This document shows positions 8,953 through 17,326 of a stretch of DNA of 64,000 nt, in pieces. Both the position numbers and the translations under genes were made by a program. Under the pieces are notes generated by a model. The model did no database searches and was not told the DNA's origin. It worked only from the letters and a program-made list of their open reading frames with translations. The stretch comes from JBDNJM01 sp041687755 (lineage in GTDB: Bacteria; Planctomycetota; UBA1135; GCA-002686595). Every line of letters starts with the position of its first letter. The stretch's first letter is position 1. The DNA lies in the NCBI GenBank assembly GCA_041687755.1, contig JBDNJM010000034.1, forward strand, positions 103,425 through 167,424, in the 5' to 3' direction.

Positions 8953-10058
8953 GTTGGCGCACCCTGGCCCTGCTCGCTGCAGTCCTTGTCGGGCTCGTCT
9001 TCGCCGAGCGCAAGCTGTCGGACACGACCCTCGATTCCCGGCTCGCCGGAACCGAGCTCGCGCCGCTTGTACGAGCGGGTGCTGGCCGGCTGATCGACGC
9101 GGAGGGCAACGCCGCCCAGGTGGCAGGCTTCACCCTGACCACCGGCATTCGCGGCAATCTGTTCTTCGCGCGCTTCGACGGCCTGTGGCGCGCCATGAAC
9201 CACTTCGGCGCCCCGGCCGATGAAGGCGTGCTGATGTCGGTGCTCGCCGATTTGTTTGACGTTCGCGGCGTGGTCGAGACGCGCCTCCAGACCTCGGCGG
9301 AGGAGGACCTGCGACCCTTCGGGCTGGACTCCCTGCAGCGCGTGCGGCTGGAGCTGCACGGCACCGACGCGATGAAGGAAGGCTCCGACCGCGACGTCTT
9401 GTTCACCGTGGACCTCGGTCACAGGCTCGAGGGCGGCCGCGGCAGCTTCGCTCGCGTCGTCGAGGGTCCGGGCTCCGGCCCGACGACGATCCTGTCGCTC
9501 GACGCCGACCTGCGCACGAAGCTGGAGTCCCGTACGGCGCCGGACCTGCCGCCACTGGTGGACGGTCATCTCATTGCGGGCACCTGGCCCGGCTTCGACA
9601 GCGGCCTGCGCTCGCTCGAATTCGAGAGCCCCACGACACTCTACTCCCTCGAGTACGACCCCCCCACCGCGGAGGGGCAACCGGGCAACTGGCGCACGAT
9701 CGTCCCAGGTCGCGGTTCCACGGTCGCCGCCGGCGAGCTCGCGATCGGCTACATCGTGTTCATCTCCCAGGCCAAGGCCCTGTCTGTGCGCGATCTGCGC
9801 GAGCTGAGCCAGGCCGACGTCGAGCAGCCCGACAGCCGCGTGATCGTGCGCGGCGGAGGCGACGAGCAAGTCGAGCTGATGTTGGTGCCCCAAGCCCCCG
9901 ACGCCGGTCCGGACGAGCCCCGCACGGTCTTGACCACCTTCGGCGGGACTGCGTTCAGGGTGGACCCTGAGATCGCTCGACTGCTGTTCCCTGGGGCCGC
10001 GGTGTTCGAGCAGGAATATGCCGGCAGCACGCCCTGGGACGAGTTCCTGCCGCGGTAG
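8949..10058 (+). CDS. DUF4340 domain-containing protein
   Basis: The product has 369 residues when started at GTG 8949, which overlaps the preceding stop (GTGA). A single N-terminal membrane span (about 4-20) anchors an extracytoplasmic DUF4340-type region: WRAMNHFGAPAD near residue 80, then two repeats of a strand-rich module with LRDLRELSQADV. DUF4340 proteins commonly follow GldA/F/G-like genes, and that context supports the call more than any catalytic motif. Its biochemical role is unknown. The operon seems to end here. Confidence 0.8.
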   Translation: MSWRTLALLAAVLVGLVFAERKLSDTTLDSRLAGTELAPLVRAGAGRLIDAEGNAAQVAGFTLTTGIRGNLFFARFDGLWRAMNHFGAPADEGVLMSVLADLFDVRGVVETRLQTSAEEDLRPFGLDSLQRVRLELHGTDAMKEGSDRDVLFTVDLGHRLEGGRGSFARVVEGPGSGPTTILSLDADLRTKLESRTAPDLPPLVDGHLIAGTWPGFDSGLRSLEFESPTTLYSLEYDPPTAEGQPGNWRTIVPGRGSTVAAGELAIGYIVFISQAKALSVRDLRELSQADVEQPDSRVIVRGGGDEQVELMLVPQAPDAGPDEPRTVLTTFGGTAFRVDPEIARLLFPGAAVFEQEYAGSTPWDEFLPR

Positions 10059-10164
10059 AGCACCGTGGGCCGCCTCCCGAGCGCAGACCGACCGGCCTTT
10101 CTGGGGCCCTCGGCCCAGCCGCCGAGCACCCGGATTACGGCGACACAATTCCTCGCTTTGTCGG

Positions 10165-10193
10165 TTGACGCCAATCCCGATCGCACCCATCTT
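10165..10193 (+). promoter_or_regulatory. Candidate promoter of the histidine operon
   Basis: TTGACG at 10165-10170 matches the -35 consensus at five of six bases. After a 17-base spacer, CATCTT at 10188-10193 is a weak -10 (three of six). Transcription would begin near 10200, exactly at the GTG of the leader frame, which would make the leader mRNA leaderless. Confidence 0.4.
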
Positions 10194-10199
10194 CCCCGC

Positions 10200-10307
10200 G
10201 TGAACAACTTCACCCCGTCCCCGATCGGCCTGAGCACTGCCCAGAGCCATCTGCATCACGCCCATTCCGCGCACCCGCGGGCCGGACGTGACGTCCTGGG
10301 GACCTGA
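10200..10307 (+). CDS. Putative histidine-operon leader peptide
   Basis: The frame has 35 codons from GTG 10200 to TGA 10305-10307. Five of nine consecutive codons (17-25) are His (SHLHHAHSAH), whereas His is rare elsewhere in the window. It ends 32 bases before a strong terminator hairpin and 134 bases before hisG. No Shine-Dalgarno is visible, but a promoter-like sequence would place the mRNA start on this GTG. I infer a hisL-like attenuation peptide: slow decoding of His codons would let gggccgg (10279-10285) pair with ccggtcc (10344-10350) and prevent the terminator. A chance His cluster in an untranslated frame is the alternative. Confidence 0.5.
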   Translation: MNNFTPSPIGLSTAQSHLHHAHSAHPRAGRDVLGT

Positions 10308-10339
10308 GGCAACACCACCGCCTCCGACATCCAGCACAC

Positions 10340-10369
10340 AACGCCGGTCCACCGCGGACCGGCGTTTTT
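10340..10369 (+). terminator. Intrinsic terminator upstream of hisG (possible attenuator)
   Basis: An 11-bp perfect stem (aacgccggtcc at 10340-10350 with ggaccggcgtt at 10356-10366) has a five-base loop and runs into TTTTT (10365-10369). It is the clearest rho-independent terminator on the plus strand. Its left arm can alternatively pair with 10279-10285 inside the His-rich leader frame. Confidence 0.8.
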
Positions 10370-10441
10370 CATTGGGCCGCGGTCCTCTGGGAGCTCCGGT
10401 CTCGCGCACCCGAAACGCACGCGACCCCAACGAGACCTCCT

Positions 10442-11374
10442 ATGAGCCCCCTTCTAAGCGCCGATTCCCAAGCCCGCCCCACCGCAACGACCTCCGCGAG
10501 CGCGGCCGTCCCGACCCGGCCCGTGCTGCGACTAGCCCTGCCCAAGGGCCGCATGCAGAACGGCATCGGGCAGCTGCTTGCCGACGCCGGGCTGCCGCTG
10601 CTCTCCGGCAAGCGCAGCTACCGGCCCGATCTCGGGCGTGAAGACCTCGAGGTGAAGGTGCTGAAGCCGCAGAACGCGGTCCGCATGCTCGCCGAAGGCA
10701 GCCGCGATCTCGGCTTCGCAGGCGCCGACTGGGTCGCCGAGCTCGACGCCGACATCGTCGAGCTGCTCGACACCGAGCTGGACCCGGTTCGGCTCGTGGT
10801 CGCCGCGCCGCCCGAGCTGCTGGAGGAGGGACGCTTGCCCGAACGCCCCCTGCGCCTGGCGGGTGAGTTCGAACGCCTGTGCGGCAACTGGATCGCCGAG
10901 TCGGGTCGCGACCTGCGCTTCGTGCGCGCCTACGGAGCCACGGAGGTCTTCCCCCCCGAAGATGCCGACGCGATTTGCGACCTGGTCCAGAGCGGAGCAA
11001 CCCTGCGCGCGAACGGCCTGGTCGAGGTCGAGACCATCCTCAGCTCGTCGACGCGGCTGTTCGCCAGCCGCCAGGCGCTCGAGGATCCGGCCAAGGCCAG
11101 CGCGATTCAGGACTTCACGATGCTCCTGCGCTCCGTACTCGACGCGCGACGGCGCGTGATGCTCGAGCTGAACTGCGCTACGGAAGCCCTCGAACGCATC
11201 ACTGTAGCCCTGCCCTGCATGCGCGAAGCCACCGTCGCCGGCCTGGCGGGCGGCCGCGGCTTCGCCGTCAAGGCCGCCGTGCCGCGCGAGTCCTTGAGCG
11301 AGCTGATCCCGCAGCTGAAGCGCCTCGGCGGCAGTGACCTGATCGTGACCAACCTCTGCCAGATCGTGGCCTGA
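10442..11374 (+). CDS. hisG: ATP phosphoribosyltransferase, long form
   Basis: The product has 310 residues. It catalyses the first step of histidine synthesis, ATP plus PRPP to phosphoribosyl-ATP, in the cytoplasm. After a polar extension of about 25 residues it shows LRLALPKGRM, then DLGFAGADWV, and the PRPP-binding segment with ATEVFPPEDADAICDL and GATLRANGL. The last 75 residues (after ERITVALPCMREATVAGL) form the ACT-like C-terminal regulatory domain of the long HisG type, which is normally inhibited by histidine and does not need HisZ. Its stop overlaps the hisC start by one base. Confidence 0.95.
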   Translation: MSPLLSADSQARPTATTSASAAVPTRPVLRLALPKGRMQNGIGQLLADAGLPLLSGKRSYRPDLGREDLEVKVLKPQNAVRMLAEGSRDLGFAGADWVAELDADIVELLDTELDPVRLVVAAPPELLEEGRLPERPLRLAGEFERLCGNWIAESGRDLRFVRAYGATEVFPPEDADAICDLVQSGATLRANGLVEVETILSSSTRLFASRQALEDPAKASAIQDFTMLLRSVLDARRRVMLELNCATEALERITVALPCMREATVAGLAGGRGFAVKAAVPRESLSELIPQLKRLGGSDLIVTNLCQIVA

Positions 11375-12435
11375 TGGAAGCTCTGGCGGAAACGACCACC
11401 CGACCCCTGCGGCTGGACCTCAACGAGGGCCCGCGCCCCGCTCAGTCGCTGCTGGCCGGTCTCCAGTTGAGCGCAGAGCAACTGCGCCGCTACGCGACGC
11501 CCGAGCGCCTTGAGCAGCGCTTGGCCGATCGCTTGGGAGTTGCTCCCGCCCGGGTCCTCGTGACTGCCGGCGGCGACGACCTCATCGAGCGCTTCGCCCT
11601 GTGTTACGCGCGCGCCGAGCAGCCCTTCTGCCTGCACAGCCCGACCTTCGGCCAGATCACGGCGGCCGCCGACCGCGCCGGCGCCCGTCGGGTGGACGTC
11701 CCCTGGATGGACGGCGAGTTTCCGATCGACGCCTTCCTGCGTGCGAGCCGCGGCCGGCTGACCGCGCTCGTCTCCCCCAACAACCCGACCGGCCAAGAGT
11801 GGTCGGAGCCGCACCTGCAGGCGGTGCTGAACTCGCGCCTGGGCGCACCCTGCCTCGTCGATCTCGCCTACGCCGAGTTCGCGACCCGCGATCTGGCGGG
11901 CATCGCCCTGGCATCGCGTGACGCCGTCGTCTTGCGCAGCTTCAGCAAGGCCTACGGCCTGGCGGGCCTACGCGTGGGCTACGCCATCGCCTCCGAGGAG
12001 CGGATCGCGGAGCTGCGCGCGGTGCGCGGCCCCTTCCCGTGCTCTTCGGTCTCCCTCGCCCTGGCCCTGTCCGCGACCGAACTCGATCCCGAGGTCCTCC
12101 ATTCCGTGCGTGCGACCGCCCGCGCCGAAGTGACTCGCCTGCGCGCGTGCCTCGCTTCACTCGGCCTGCGCGCCCTCGATTCGTCGGCCAACTTCGTCCT
12201 GGCCCTAGGGCCCCGCGCCCAGCAGATCGCGGCGGCCCTCGCCGAGCGCGGCGTGCATGTGCGCACGTTCGCCAACGAGCCGAGCCTGGCCGAAGCCCTG
12301 CGCGTAACCGTGCCCTTCGACGCGGCGGACCTCGAACGCTTCGAGCGAGCCGCGCAGCAGGTGCGCGAGGTGCTGGGGCCGGAGGAGGCGCTCAAGCGGC
12401 CGACGGCCGGCACACCTGTCGCAGACCGTCCCTAA
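11374..12435 (+). CDS. hisC: Histidinol-phosphate aminotransferase
   Basis: The product has 353 residues. This PLP enzyme converts imidazole-acetol phosphate and glutamate to histidinol phosphate. It has the fold-type I pattern: LDLNEGP near the N-terminus, SPNNPTGQ, DLAYAEF and SFSKAYGLAGLR with the PLP-binding Lys192, then an Arg-containing LRVTVPF near the C-terminus. The tail beyond residue 335 is Pro/Thr-rich and probably disordered. The start ATG shares a base with the hisG stop (TGATG). A 111-base gap with a pyrimidine-rich stretch, the largest in the operon, separates it from hisB. Confidence 0.95.
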   Translation: MEALAETTTRPLRLDLNEGPRPAQSLLAGLQLSAEQLRRYATPERLEQRLADRLGVAPARVLVTAGGDDLIERFALCYARAEQPFCLHSPTFGQITAAADRAGARRVDVPWMDGEFPIDAFLRASRGRLTALVSPNNPTGQEWSEPHLQAVLNSRLGAPCLVDLAYAEFATRDLAGIALASRDAVVLRSFSKAYGLAGLRVGYAIASEERIAELRAVRGPFPCSSVSLALALSATELDPEVLHSVRATARAEVTRLRACLASLGLRALDSSANFVLALGPRAQQIAAALAERGVHVRTFANEPSLAEALRVTVPFDAADLERFERAAQQVREVLGPEEALKRPTAGTPVADRP

Positions 12436-12546
12436 CCCCCGCCCGCCCAGGGGAGACCGCCCCTTCCCCGATTCGTTTCACCCTTTCTTGCATCGGCGCG
12501 CCACAGCCTCTCTGCGCCTCCCCCCCATCCCTTTCGAACCAGACCG

Positions 12547-13257
12547 ATGAGCACTCGCCAAGACTCCGGCGGCCCCGAAGCCCCCACCGCCGCCATGCCC
12601 GCCATGCCCGCCATGCGCCAAGCAGCCACCGGCGAACTCGCCGGTACACCGATCGACCCCGTCCCCGCCCCCGCCCGGACCGCCAGCGTCCAACGCGCCA
12701 CCAAGGAGACGCGCATCGAACTCGAGCTCGACCTCGACGGCAGCGGGCAGGCCGACATCCGCACCGGGCTCGGGTTCCTCGATCACATGCTGCAGTCGTT
12801 CACGCTGCACGCGCGGCTCGACCTGCGGCTCGTCTGCGAAGGCGATCTAGAGGTCTGCGACCACCACACCGTCGAGGACTGTGCGCTGGCTCTCGGGCAA
12901 GCCGTGGACGAAGCGCTCGGGCAGCGCGCCGGCATCGAGCGCTTCGCTGACGCCCTCGTTCCGATGGACGAGGCGCTCGCGCGGGTCGCACTCGACCTCT
13001 CCGGCCGGGCCGGCTCCGTGATCGAGCTCGGCCTGCGTCGCGAGACTATCGGGCAAGTCGCGACCGAGAACCTCACGCACTTCTTCCAGTCCTTCGCGGC
13101 CGCCTCGCGTTCGACCCTGCACGTGGACGTCTTGCGCGGCGAGAACGACCACCACCGCTGCGAGGCCGCCTTCAAGGCCCTCGCCCTCTCCGTCCGTCGC
13201 GCCGTTCGTGTCGACGTCCAAGACTCCCGCATCCCCAGCGCGAAAGGCAGCCTCTGA
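12547..13257 (+). CDS. hisB: Imidazoleglycerol-phosphate dehydratase
   Basis: The product has 236 residues. It dehydrates imidazoleglycerol phosphate to imidazoleacetol phosphate. The metal-binding motifs are intact: LGFLDHML, DHHTVEDCALALG, then DHHRCEAAFKAL, and the terminal SAKGSL. Only the dehydratase is present; the phosphatase half seen in enterobacterial HisB is absent. A non-conserved N-terminal extension of about 45 residues is rich in Ala, Pro and Met (a repeated MPA motif). A start at one of the internal ATGs is possible, which would shorten it. The stop overlaps hisH by one base. Confidence 0.95.
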   Translation: MSTRQDSGGPEAPTAAMPAMPAMRQAATGELAGTPIDPVPAPARTASVQRATKETRIELELDLDGSGQADIRTGLGFLDHMLQSFTLHARLDLRLVCEGDLEVCDHHTVEDCALALGQAVDEALGQRAGIERFADALVPMDEALARVALDLSGRAGSVIELGLRRETIGQVATENLTHFFQSFAAASRSTLHVDVLRGENDHHRCEAAFKALALSVRRAVRVDVQDSRIPSAKGSL

Positions 13258-13895
13258 TGAACCGTGAAATCTATCTGCTGCGCACCGGCGTGGCCAACCT
13301 GGCCTCCGTCGAGGCGGCCTTCGAGCGCCTCGGCGCGCGCGTGCGCATCGGGAGTGACCCCGATGAAGCGCGGGCGGCCCAGGCGCTGGTGCTGCCCGGC
13401 GTCGGGCGTTTTGGCGTTGCGATGAACGCGCTGCGCGAGACCGGGCTGGACTCTGTCCTGAAGGATCGTCTCGAGAGCCGCCGCCCGCTGCTCGCCATCT
13501 GCCTCGGGCTCCAGCTGCTCGGCCAGAGCAGCGCGGAGAGCCCGCGCGCTCGCGGGCTTGGCGCCTTCGACCTCTCCGCGCGCCCCTTCCCGGCCGGCGT
13601 CCGCTCACCGCAGCTGGGCTGGAACCGCATGGAGGCCGGCGAGGGCTGCCGGCTGCTGCGCTCCGGCTGGGTCGCCTACGCCAACGGGTTTCGCTTCGAG
13701 CGGCGACCGGTCGGCTGGAGCGCAGCGTGGAGCGACCACGGCGGACGCTTCATCGCGGCGCTCGAGCGCGGACCGCAGCTCGCCTGTCAGTTCCACCCCG
13801 AGCTGTCCGGTGCCCTAGGTGCCGACCTGCTCGAACGCTGGCTGCAGCGCGCTCTGGGTCCGGCCGGCGCTCTCGCCGGAGGGACGGCATGCTAG
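13257..13895 (+). CDS. hisH: Imidazole glycerol phosphate synthase, glutaminase subunit
   Basis: The product has 212 residues. It is a class I glutamine amidotransferase that passes ammonia to HisF. The catalytic triad is visible: Cys82 in AICLGLQLL, His180 and Glu182 in CQFHPE. The oxyanion-strand sequence LPGVGRFG is present. It is followed by hisF with a seven-base overlap, consistent with assembly of the HisH-HisF complex. Confidence 0.95.
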   Translation: MNREIYLLRTGVANLASVEAAFERLGARVRIGSDPDEARAAQALVLPGVGRFGVAMNALRETGLDSVLKDRLESRRPLLAICLGLQLLGQSSAESPRARGLGAFDLSARPFPAGVRSPQLGWNRMEAGEGCRLLRSGWVAYANGFRFERRPVGWSAAWSDHGGRFIAALERGPQLACQFHPELSGALGADLLERWLQRALGPAGALAGGTAC

Positions 13896-14665
13896 CTCTG
13901 CGGGTCGTGCCCTGCCTCGACGTCCGCGCCGGACGCGTGGTCAAGGGCGTGCGCTTTGAGGGCCTGCGCGACATGGGTGACCCGGTCGAGCTCGCCCTGG
14001 CCTACGAGGGCCAGGGTGCCGACGAGCTAGTCGTGCTCGACATCTCGGCCAGCCTCGAGTCACGCGGTCCGGATACCGAGACCGTCGCGCGCCTGCGGGC
14101 GGCGCTCTCGATACCCGTGACCGTCGGCGGTGGCGTGACCGATGTGGACGCCGCTCGAAGACTCCTCGAAGCCGGCGCCGACAAGGTCGCCGTCAACTCC
14201 GCGGCATTGGCGCGCCCGCAGCTGGTCGCGGACCTCGCCCGGGCCTTCGGCGGACAGTGCACAGTCGTCTCCATCGATGCCTTCCGGACCGGGTCGGGCT
14301 ACCGCGTCGCCGGTCGTTCCGCGACCGAGCGCACGGAGCGCTCGGTCCTGGACTGGGCGCGCGACGTGGAACAGCTGGGCGCCGGGGAAATCCTCGCCAC
14401 CAGCATCGACCGCGACGGCACGCGCTCCGGCTACGACCTCGAGCTGCTGCGCGCGCTCAGCGACACGGTCAGCCTGCCGATCATCGCTTCCGGCGGCGTG
14501 GACGGGTATCCCGACCTTATCGCGGGTGCGCGCGCCGGTGCCTCGGCGGTCCTAGCTGCGTCCATGTTCCACGAGGGCGAGGGCACCGTCGACGGCGCCA
14601 AGCTCGCCCTCGCCGCCGCGGGCATCGTGGTGCGCAGCTCCAGAGCATCAGGGGTGACGCCGTGA
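13889..14665 (+). CDS. hisF: Imidazole glycerol phosphate synthase, cyclase subunit
   Basis: The product has 258 residues and the TIM-barrel length normal for HisF. The start is ATG 13889 (MLALRVVPCLDV), inside the end of hisH. Catalytic Asp11 lies in CLDVRAGRVVKG. The second catalytic Asp is in VVSIDAF, and the phosphate-binding turns are VGGGV and ASGGVDG. TSIDRDGTRSGYD is also typical. Its stop overlaps the GTG of the fusion gene. Confidence 0.95.
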   Translation: MLALRVVPCLDVRAGRVVKGVRFEGLRDMGDPVELALAYEGQGADELVVLDISASLESRGPDTETVARLRAALSIPVTVGGGVTDVDAARRLLEAGADKVAVNSAALARPQLVADLARAFGGQCTVVSIDAFRTGSGYRVAGRSATERTERSVLDWARDVEQLGAGEILATSIDRDGTRSGYDLELLRALSDTVSLPIIASGGVDGYPDLIAGARAGASAVLAASMFHEGEGTVDGAKLALAAAGIVVRSSRASGVTP

Positions 14666-15954
14666 TCGTGCCCTCCATCGACCTCATGGGCGGCAACGCC
14701 GTACAGCTCGTCGGCGGTGAACGGCTCGAACTCGACGCGGGCGACCCGGTCGAGGTCTGCGGTCCGTTCCTGCGCACGGGCGAGCTGGCCGTGGTCGACC
14801 TCGACGCGGCCCTCGGCCAGGGCGACAACGTCGCGGCCATGGAGCGCCTGCTCGAACGGGGCCTCGCGGCCGGCGCCACCGTCCGCGTCGGCGGCGGCAT
14901 TCGCACCGTCGAAGCGGCCCGCGCGTGGCTCGACCGAGGCGCGTCGCGGGTCGTACTCGGCACCGCGGCGACCCCGGAGATCTTGCGCGAGCTTCCGCGC
15001 GAGCGCGTTGTCGCGGCTCTCGATGCCCGCGACGGCGAGGTCGTGACCGAGGGCTGGCGCACGCGCACGGGCGAGTCGATCGAGACTCGACTGGAGCGCC
15101 TGCGACCCTTTGCCGGCGGCTTCCTCGTGACCTTTGTCGAACGCGAAGGGCGCCTCGGAGGCACGGACAGTGAGCGGGCAAAGAGCCTGCGCGCAGCCGC
15201 AGGCGACGCCGAGCTGGTCGCCGCAGGCGGGATCACGACCGCCGCCGACGTGGCCGCGCTCGACGCGCTCGACGTGCGCTCCCAGGTCGGTATGGCGCTC
15301 TACAAGGGCCTGCTCGAACTGGGGCCCGCCATCTGGGCCTGCCTGCACAGCGATCGCCCCGACGGTCTCGTTCCGACGATCCCGTGCGACACCGAAGGCC
15401 GTGCCCTCGGCCTGGTGTACTCGAGCCTCGAGTCGCTCTCCGAGTCGCTCACCACCGGCAAGGCCGTCTACCAGTCGCGCCGCCGCGGCCTGTGGCGCAA
15501 GGGCGCCACCAGCGGCAACGTCCAGGAACTCCTGCGCGTCGCGCCGGACTGCGACCGCAACGCGCTGCGCTTCACGGTCCGCCAGGCGGGTGCCGGGTTC
15601 TGCCACAAGCAGACCGAGACCTGTTTTGGCGCAGCCACAGGGCTGCGCGCCCTGGAGCGTACGCTGCAGGAGCGCAGACAGAGCGCACCGCCCGGCAGCT
15701 ACGCCGCGAAGCTGTTCGCCGATCCGACGCTGCTCGACGCCAAGCTGCGCGAGGAGGTCGAGGAGCTGTGCGAAGCCCGCTCGACCGAGCACGCCGTGGC
15801 CGAGGCGGCCGACGTGCTGTTCTTCACCCTAGCCCGACTCGTGCGCGACGGCGCCGGGCTGCCTGAGCTCGCGCTCGAACTCGACGCTCGCGCCGCCCGC
15901 GTGTCCCGCCGCCCCGGCCTCGCCAAGCCGGGTGCCTCGCACCCCAAGTCTTGA
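14662..15954 (+). CDS. hisA/hisI/hisE: HisA-HisI-HisE trifunctional fusion protein
   Basis: The product has 430 residues, started at GTG 14662 (GTGA overlap with hisF). Residues 1-226 are a HisA isomerase barrel: SIDLMGGNAVQL with the first catalytic Asp, VGGGIRTVEAA, AALDARDG with the second Asp, VTFVEREGRLGG and AAGGITT. Residues about 229-322 are HisI (phosphoribosyl-AMP cyclohydrolase): DRPDGLVPTIPCD, GLVYSSLESLSESL, WRKGATSGN, PDCDRNALRF and GFCHKQTETCFG, which keep the metal Cys residues. Residues about 335-420 are HisE (pyrophosphohydrolase): LREEVEELCEA and AEAADVLFF. Three of the early and middle steps are thus in one chain. The HisI and HisE segments look closer to fungal HIS4 than to usual bacterial HisIE, from memory. 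Confidence 0.93.
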   Translation: MIVPSIDLMGGNAVQLVGGERLELDAGDPVEVCGPFLRTGELAVVDLDAALGQGDNVAAMERLLERGLAAGATVRVGGGIRTVEAARAWLDRGASRVVLGTAATPEILRELPRERVVAALDARDGEVVTEGWRTRTGESIETRLERLRPFAGGFLVTFVEREGRLGGTDSERAKSLRAAAGDAELVAAGGITTAADVAALDALDVRSQVGMALYKGLLELGPAIWACLHSDRPDGLVPTIPCDTEGRALGLVYSSLESLSESLTTGKAVYQSRRRGLWRKGATSGNVQELLRVAPDCDRNALRFTVRQAGAGFCHKQTETCFGAATGLRALERTLQERRQSAPPGSYAAKLFADPTLLDAKLREEVEELCEARSTEHAVAEAADVLFFTLARLVRDGAGLPELALELDARAARVSRRPGLAKPGASHPKS

Positions 15955-15992
15955 CGCGCCCCTCCCGCAACCGTCCGTTCCACCGCCCAGCC

Positions 15993-17264
15993 ATGACCTC
16001 CGTGACCACCCCCCTTCTGCGGCGCCTCGCGCCCGATGCCGCGCAGCTCGGCTCCGCCTCCGCCCGCGCTCCGTTCTCGAAGACGGTCCTCGAAGGCGCG
16101 CGCGAGATCGTCCGGCGCGTCGCCAAGGACGGCCTCGACGCCCTGCTCGAGCTGCGCGCCCGCTACGACGACCTCGCGCCGGACACGCCGCTGCTGCTGG
16201 AGCGCGACGCGCTCGAGCGGACCTTCAACTCCCGCCCCGCGGCGGAGCGCGCGCTGCTGGAGCGCACGGCCGATCGCATCCGACGCTTCGCCGAAGCCCA
16301 GCGGGCCGCTCTGCTGGACGTCGAGATCCCCGTTCCCGGCGGCCGCGCCGGCCACCGCTTCCTGCCGCTCGAGTCCGCCGCCGGCTACGTGCCCGCCGGC
16401 CGCTACCCGCTGCCCTCCTCCGCGCTGATGAACGCGATTCCCGCGCGCACCGCCGGCGTCGCCCGCGTGCTGTTGGCCACGCCCAAGCCCGACCCGACCA
16501 CCCTCGCCGCCGCCTTCGTCGCGGGCGCCGACGCGGTCCTGCTCGCCGGCGGCGCCCAGGCCATCGCCGCCCTCGCCTACGGCGCGGGCCCGATCGCCCC
16601 GGTCGACGTGATCACGGGCCCGGGCAACGCCTGGGTCACCGCGGCCAAGTCGCTCGTGACCGAGCGCGTCGCGATCGACGGGCTCGCCGGTCCTTCCGAG
16701 CTGCTCGTGATCGCCGGGCCCGATGCGAACCCGGCGTGGATCGCGGCCGACCTGCTCGCCCAGGCCGAGCACGACGAACTCGCGGAGCCGGGCCTACTCG
16801 CCTTCGATGAGGGCACACTCGAGGCGGTCGAGCGCGAGCTCGGCCGACAGCTCCCCCTGCTCGACACGCGCGACACCGCCGCGCGCGCACTCTCCAACGG
16901 GTTCGCGGTCCTCGTGGACTCGGACGCCCAGGCCCTGGAGCTATCCGAGCGCCTTGCGCCCGAGCACCTCCAGCTCGTCGGCGCCCGCGCCGAAGCCTTG
17001 GGCCCGCGCCTCGCGCGCTACGGCGCCCTGTTCGTCGGCGAGCGCTCCGGCGAAGTCCTGGGCGACTATGGCGCCGGGCCCAACCACGTCCTGCCCACCG
17101 GCGGCACCGCGCGGTTTGCCAGCGGGCTCTCCGTGCTCGACTTCCTGCGGGCGCGCACGTTCCTCGAGCTCGACGACGCGGCGGAGCTGGCCCAGGACTC
17201 GGCGGACCTCGCCCGCCTCGAGGGCCTCAGCGCTCACGCAGCGGCGGCCGACCTGCGCCTTTAG
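15993..17264 (+). CDS. hisD: Histidinol dehydrogenase
   Basis: The product has 423 residues from ATG 15993. A TTG at 15951 that overlaps the previous stop would add 14 residues and couple translation. It oxidises histidinol to histidine using NAD and Zn. Diagnostic segments are ESAAGYVPAGRYPLPSS, LLAGGAQAIAALAYG, ITGPGNAWVTAAK, QAEHDEL (Zn ligands Gln and His), PEHLQL and GDYGAGPNHVLPTGG (Zn Asp and catalytic His). It closes the operon. No histidinol-phosphate phosphatase gene is present in this cluster, so that step must be encoded elsewhere. Confidence 0.95.
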   Translation: MTSVTTPLLRRLAPDAAQLGSASARAPFSKTVLEGAREIVRRVAKDGLDALLELRARYDDLAPDTPLLLERDALERTFNSRPAAERALLERTADRIRRFAEAQRAALLDVEIPVPGGRAGHRFLPLESAAGYVPAGRYPLPSSALMNAIPARTAGVARVLLATPKPDPTTLAAAFVAGADAVLLAGGAQAIAALAYGAGPIAPVDVITGPGNAWVTAAKSLVTERVAIDGLAGPSELLVIAGPDANPAWIAADLLAQAEHDELAEPGLLAFDEGTLEAVERELGRQLPLLDTRDTAARALSNGFAVLVDSDAQALELSERLAPEHLQLVGARAEALGPRLARYGALFVGERSGEVLGDYGAGPNHVLPTGGTARFASGLSVLDFLRARTFLELDDAAELAQDSADLARLEGLSAHAAAADLRL

Positions 17265-17305
17265 CCTCTCGACGAAGCTGCGGCGCGCGCTCGGTTAGCA
17301 TCACG

Positions 17306-17326
17306 AGCGGAATGACCCATTCCGCT
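17306..17326 (+). promoter_or_regulatory. Hairpin in the terC leader
   Basis: An 8-bp perfect inverted repeat (agcggaat and attccgct) with a five-base loop ends 20 bases before the terC ATG. It could be an operator or an mRNA hairpin. The hisD-terC gap is only 82 bases, and the sequence does not resemble the manganese riboswitch found before some TerC-family genes. Confidence 0.3.

Larger units (their letters stand above)
10059..10441 (+). other. Leader region between the ABC operon and hisG
   Basis: This 383-base gap holds, in order, a small GC-rich inverted repeat (around 10101-10118), a promoter-like sequence (10165-10193), a His-codon-rich short frame (10200-10307) and an intrinsic terminator (10340-10369). 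The last 72 bases before hisG show no further feature. The order is that of an amino-acid attenuator. The terminator could alternatively serve the upstream ABC operon. Confidence 0.5.

Noticed and set aside
15951..17264. HisE-HisD fused in one chain as in fungi
   Set aside because: A TGA at 15952-15954 separates the frames; the genes are adjacent and possibly coupled but not fused.
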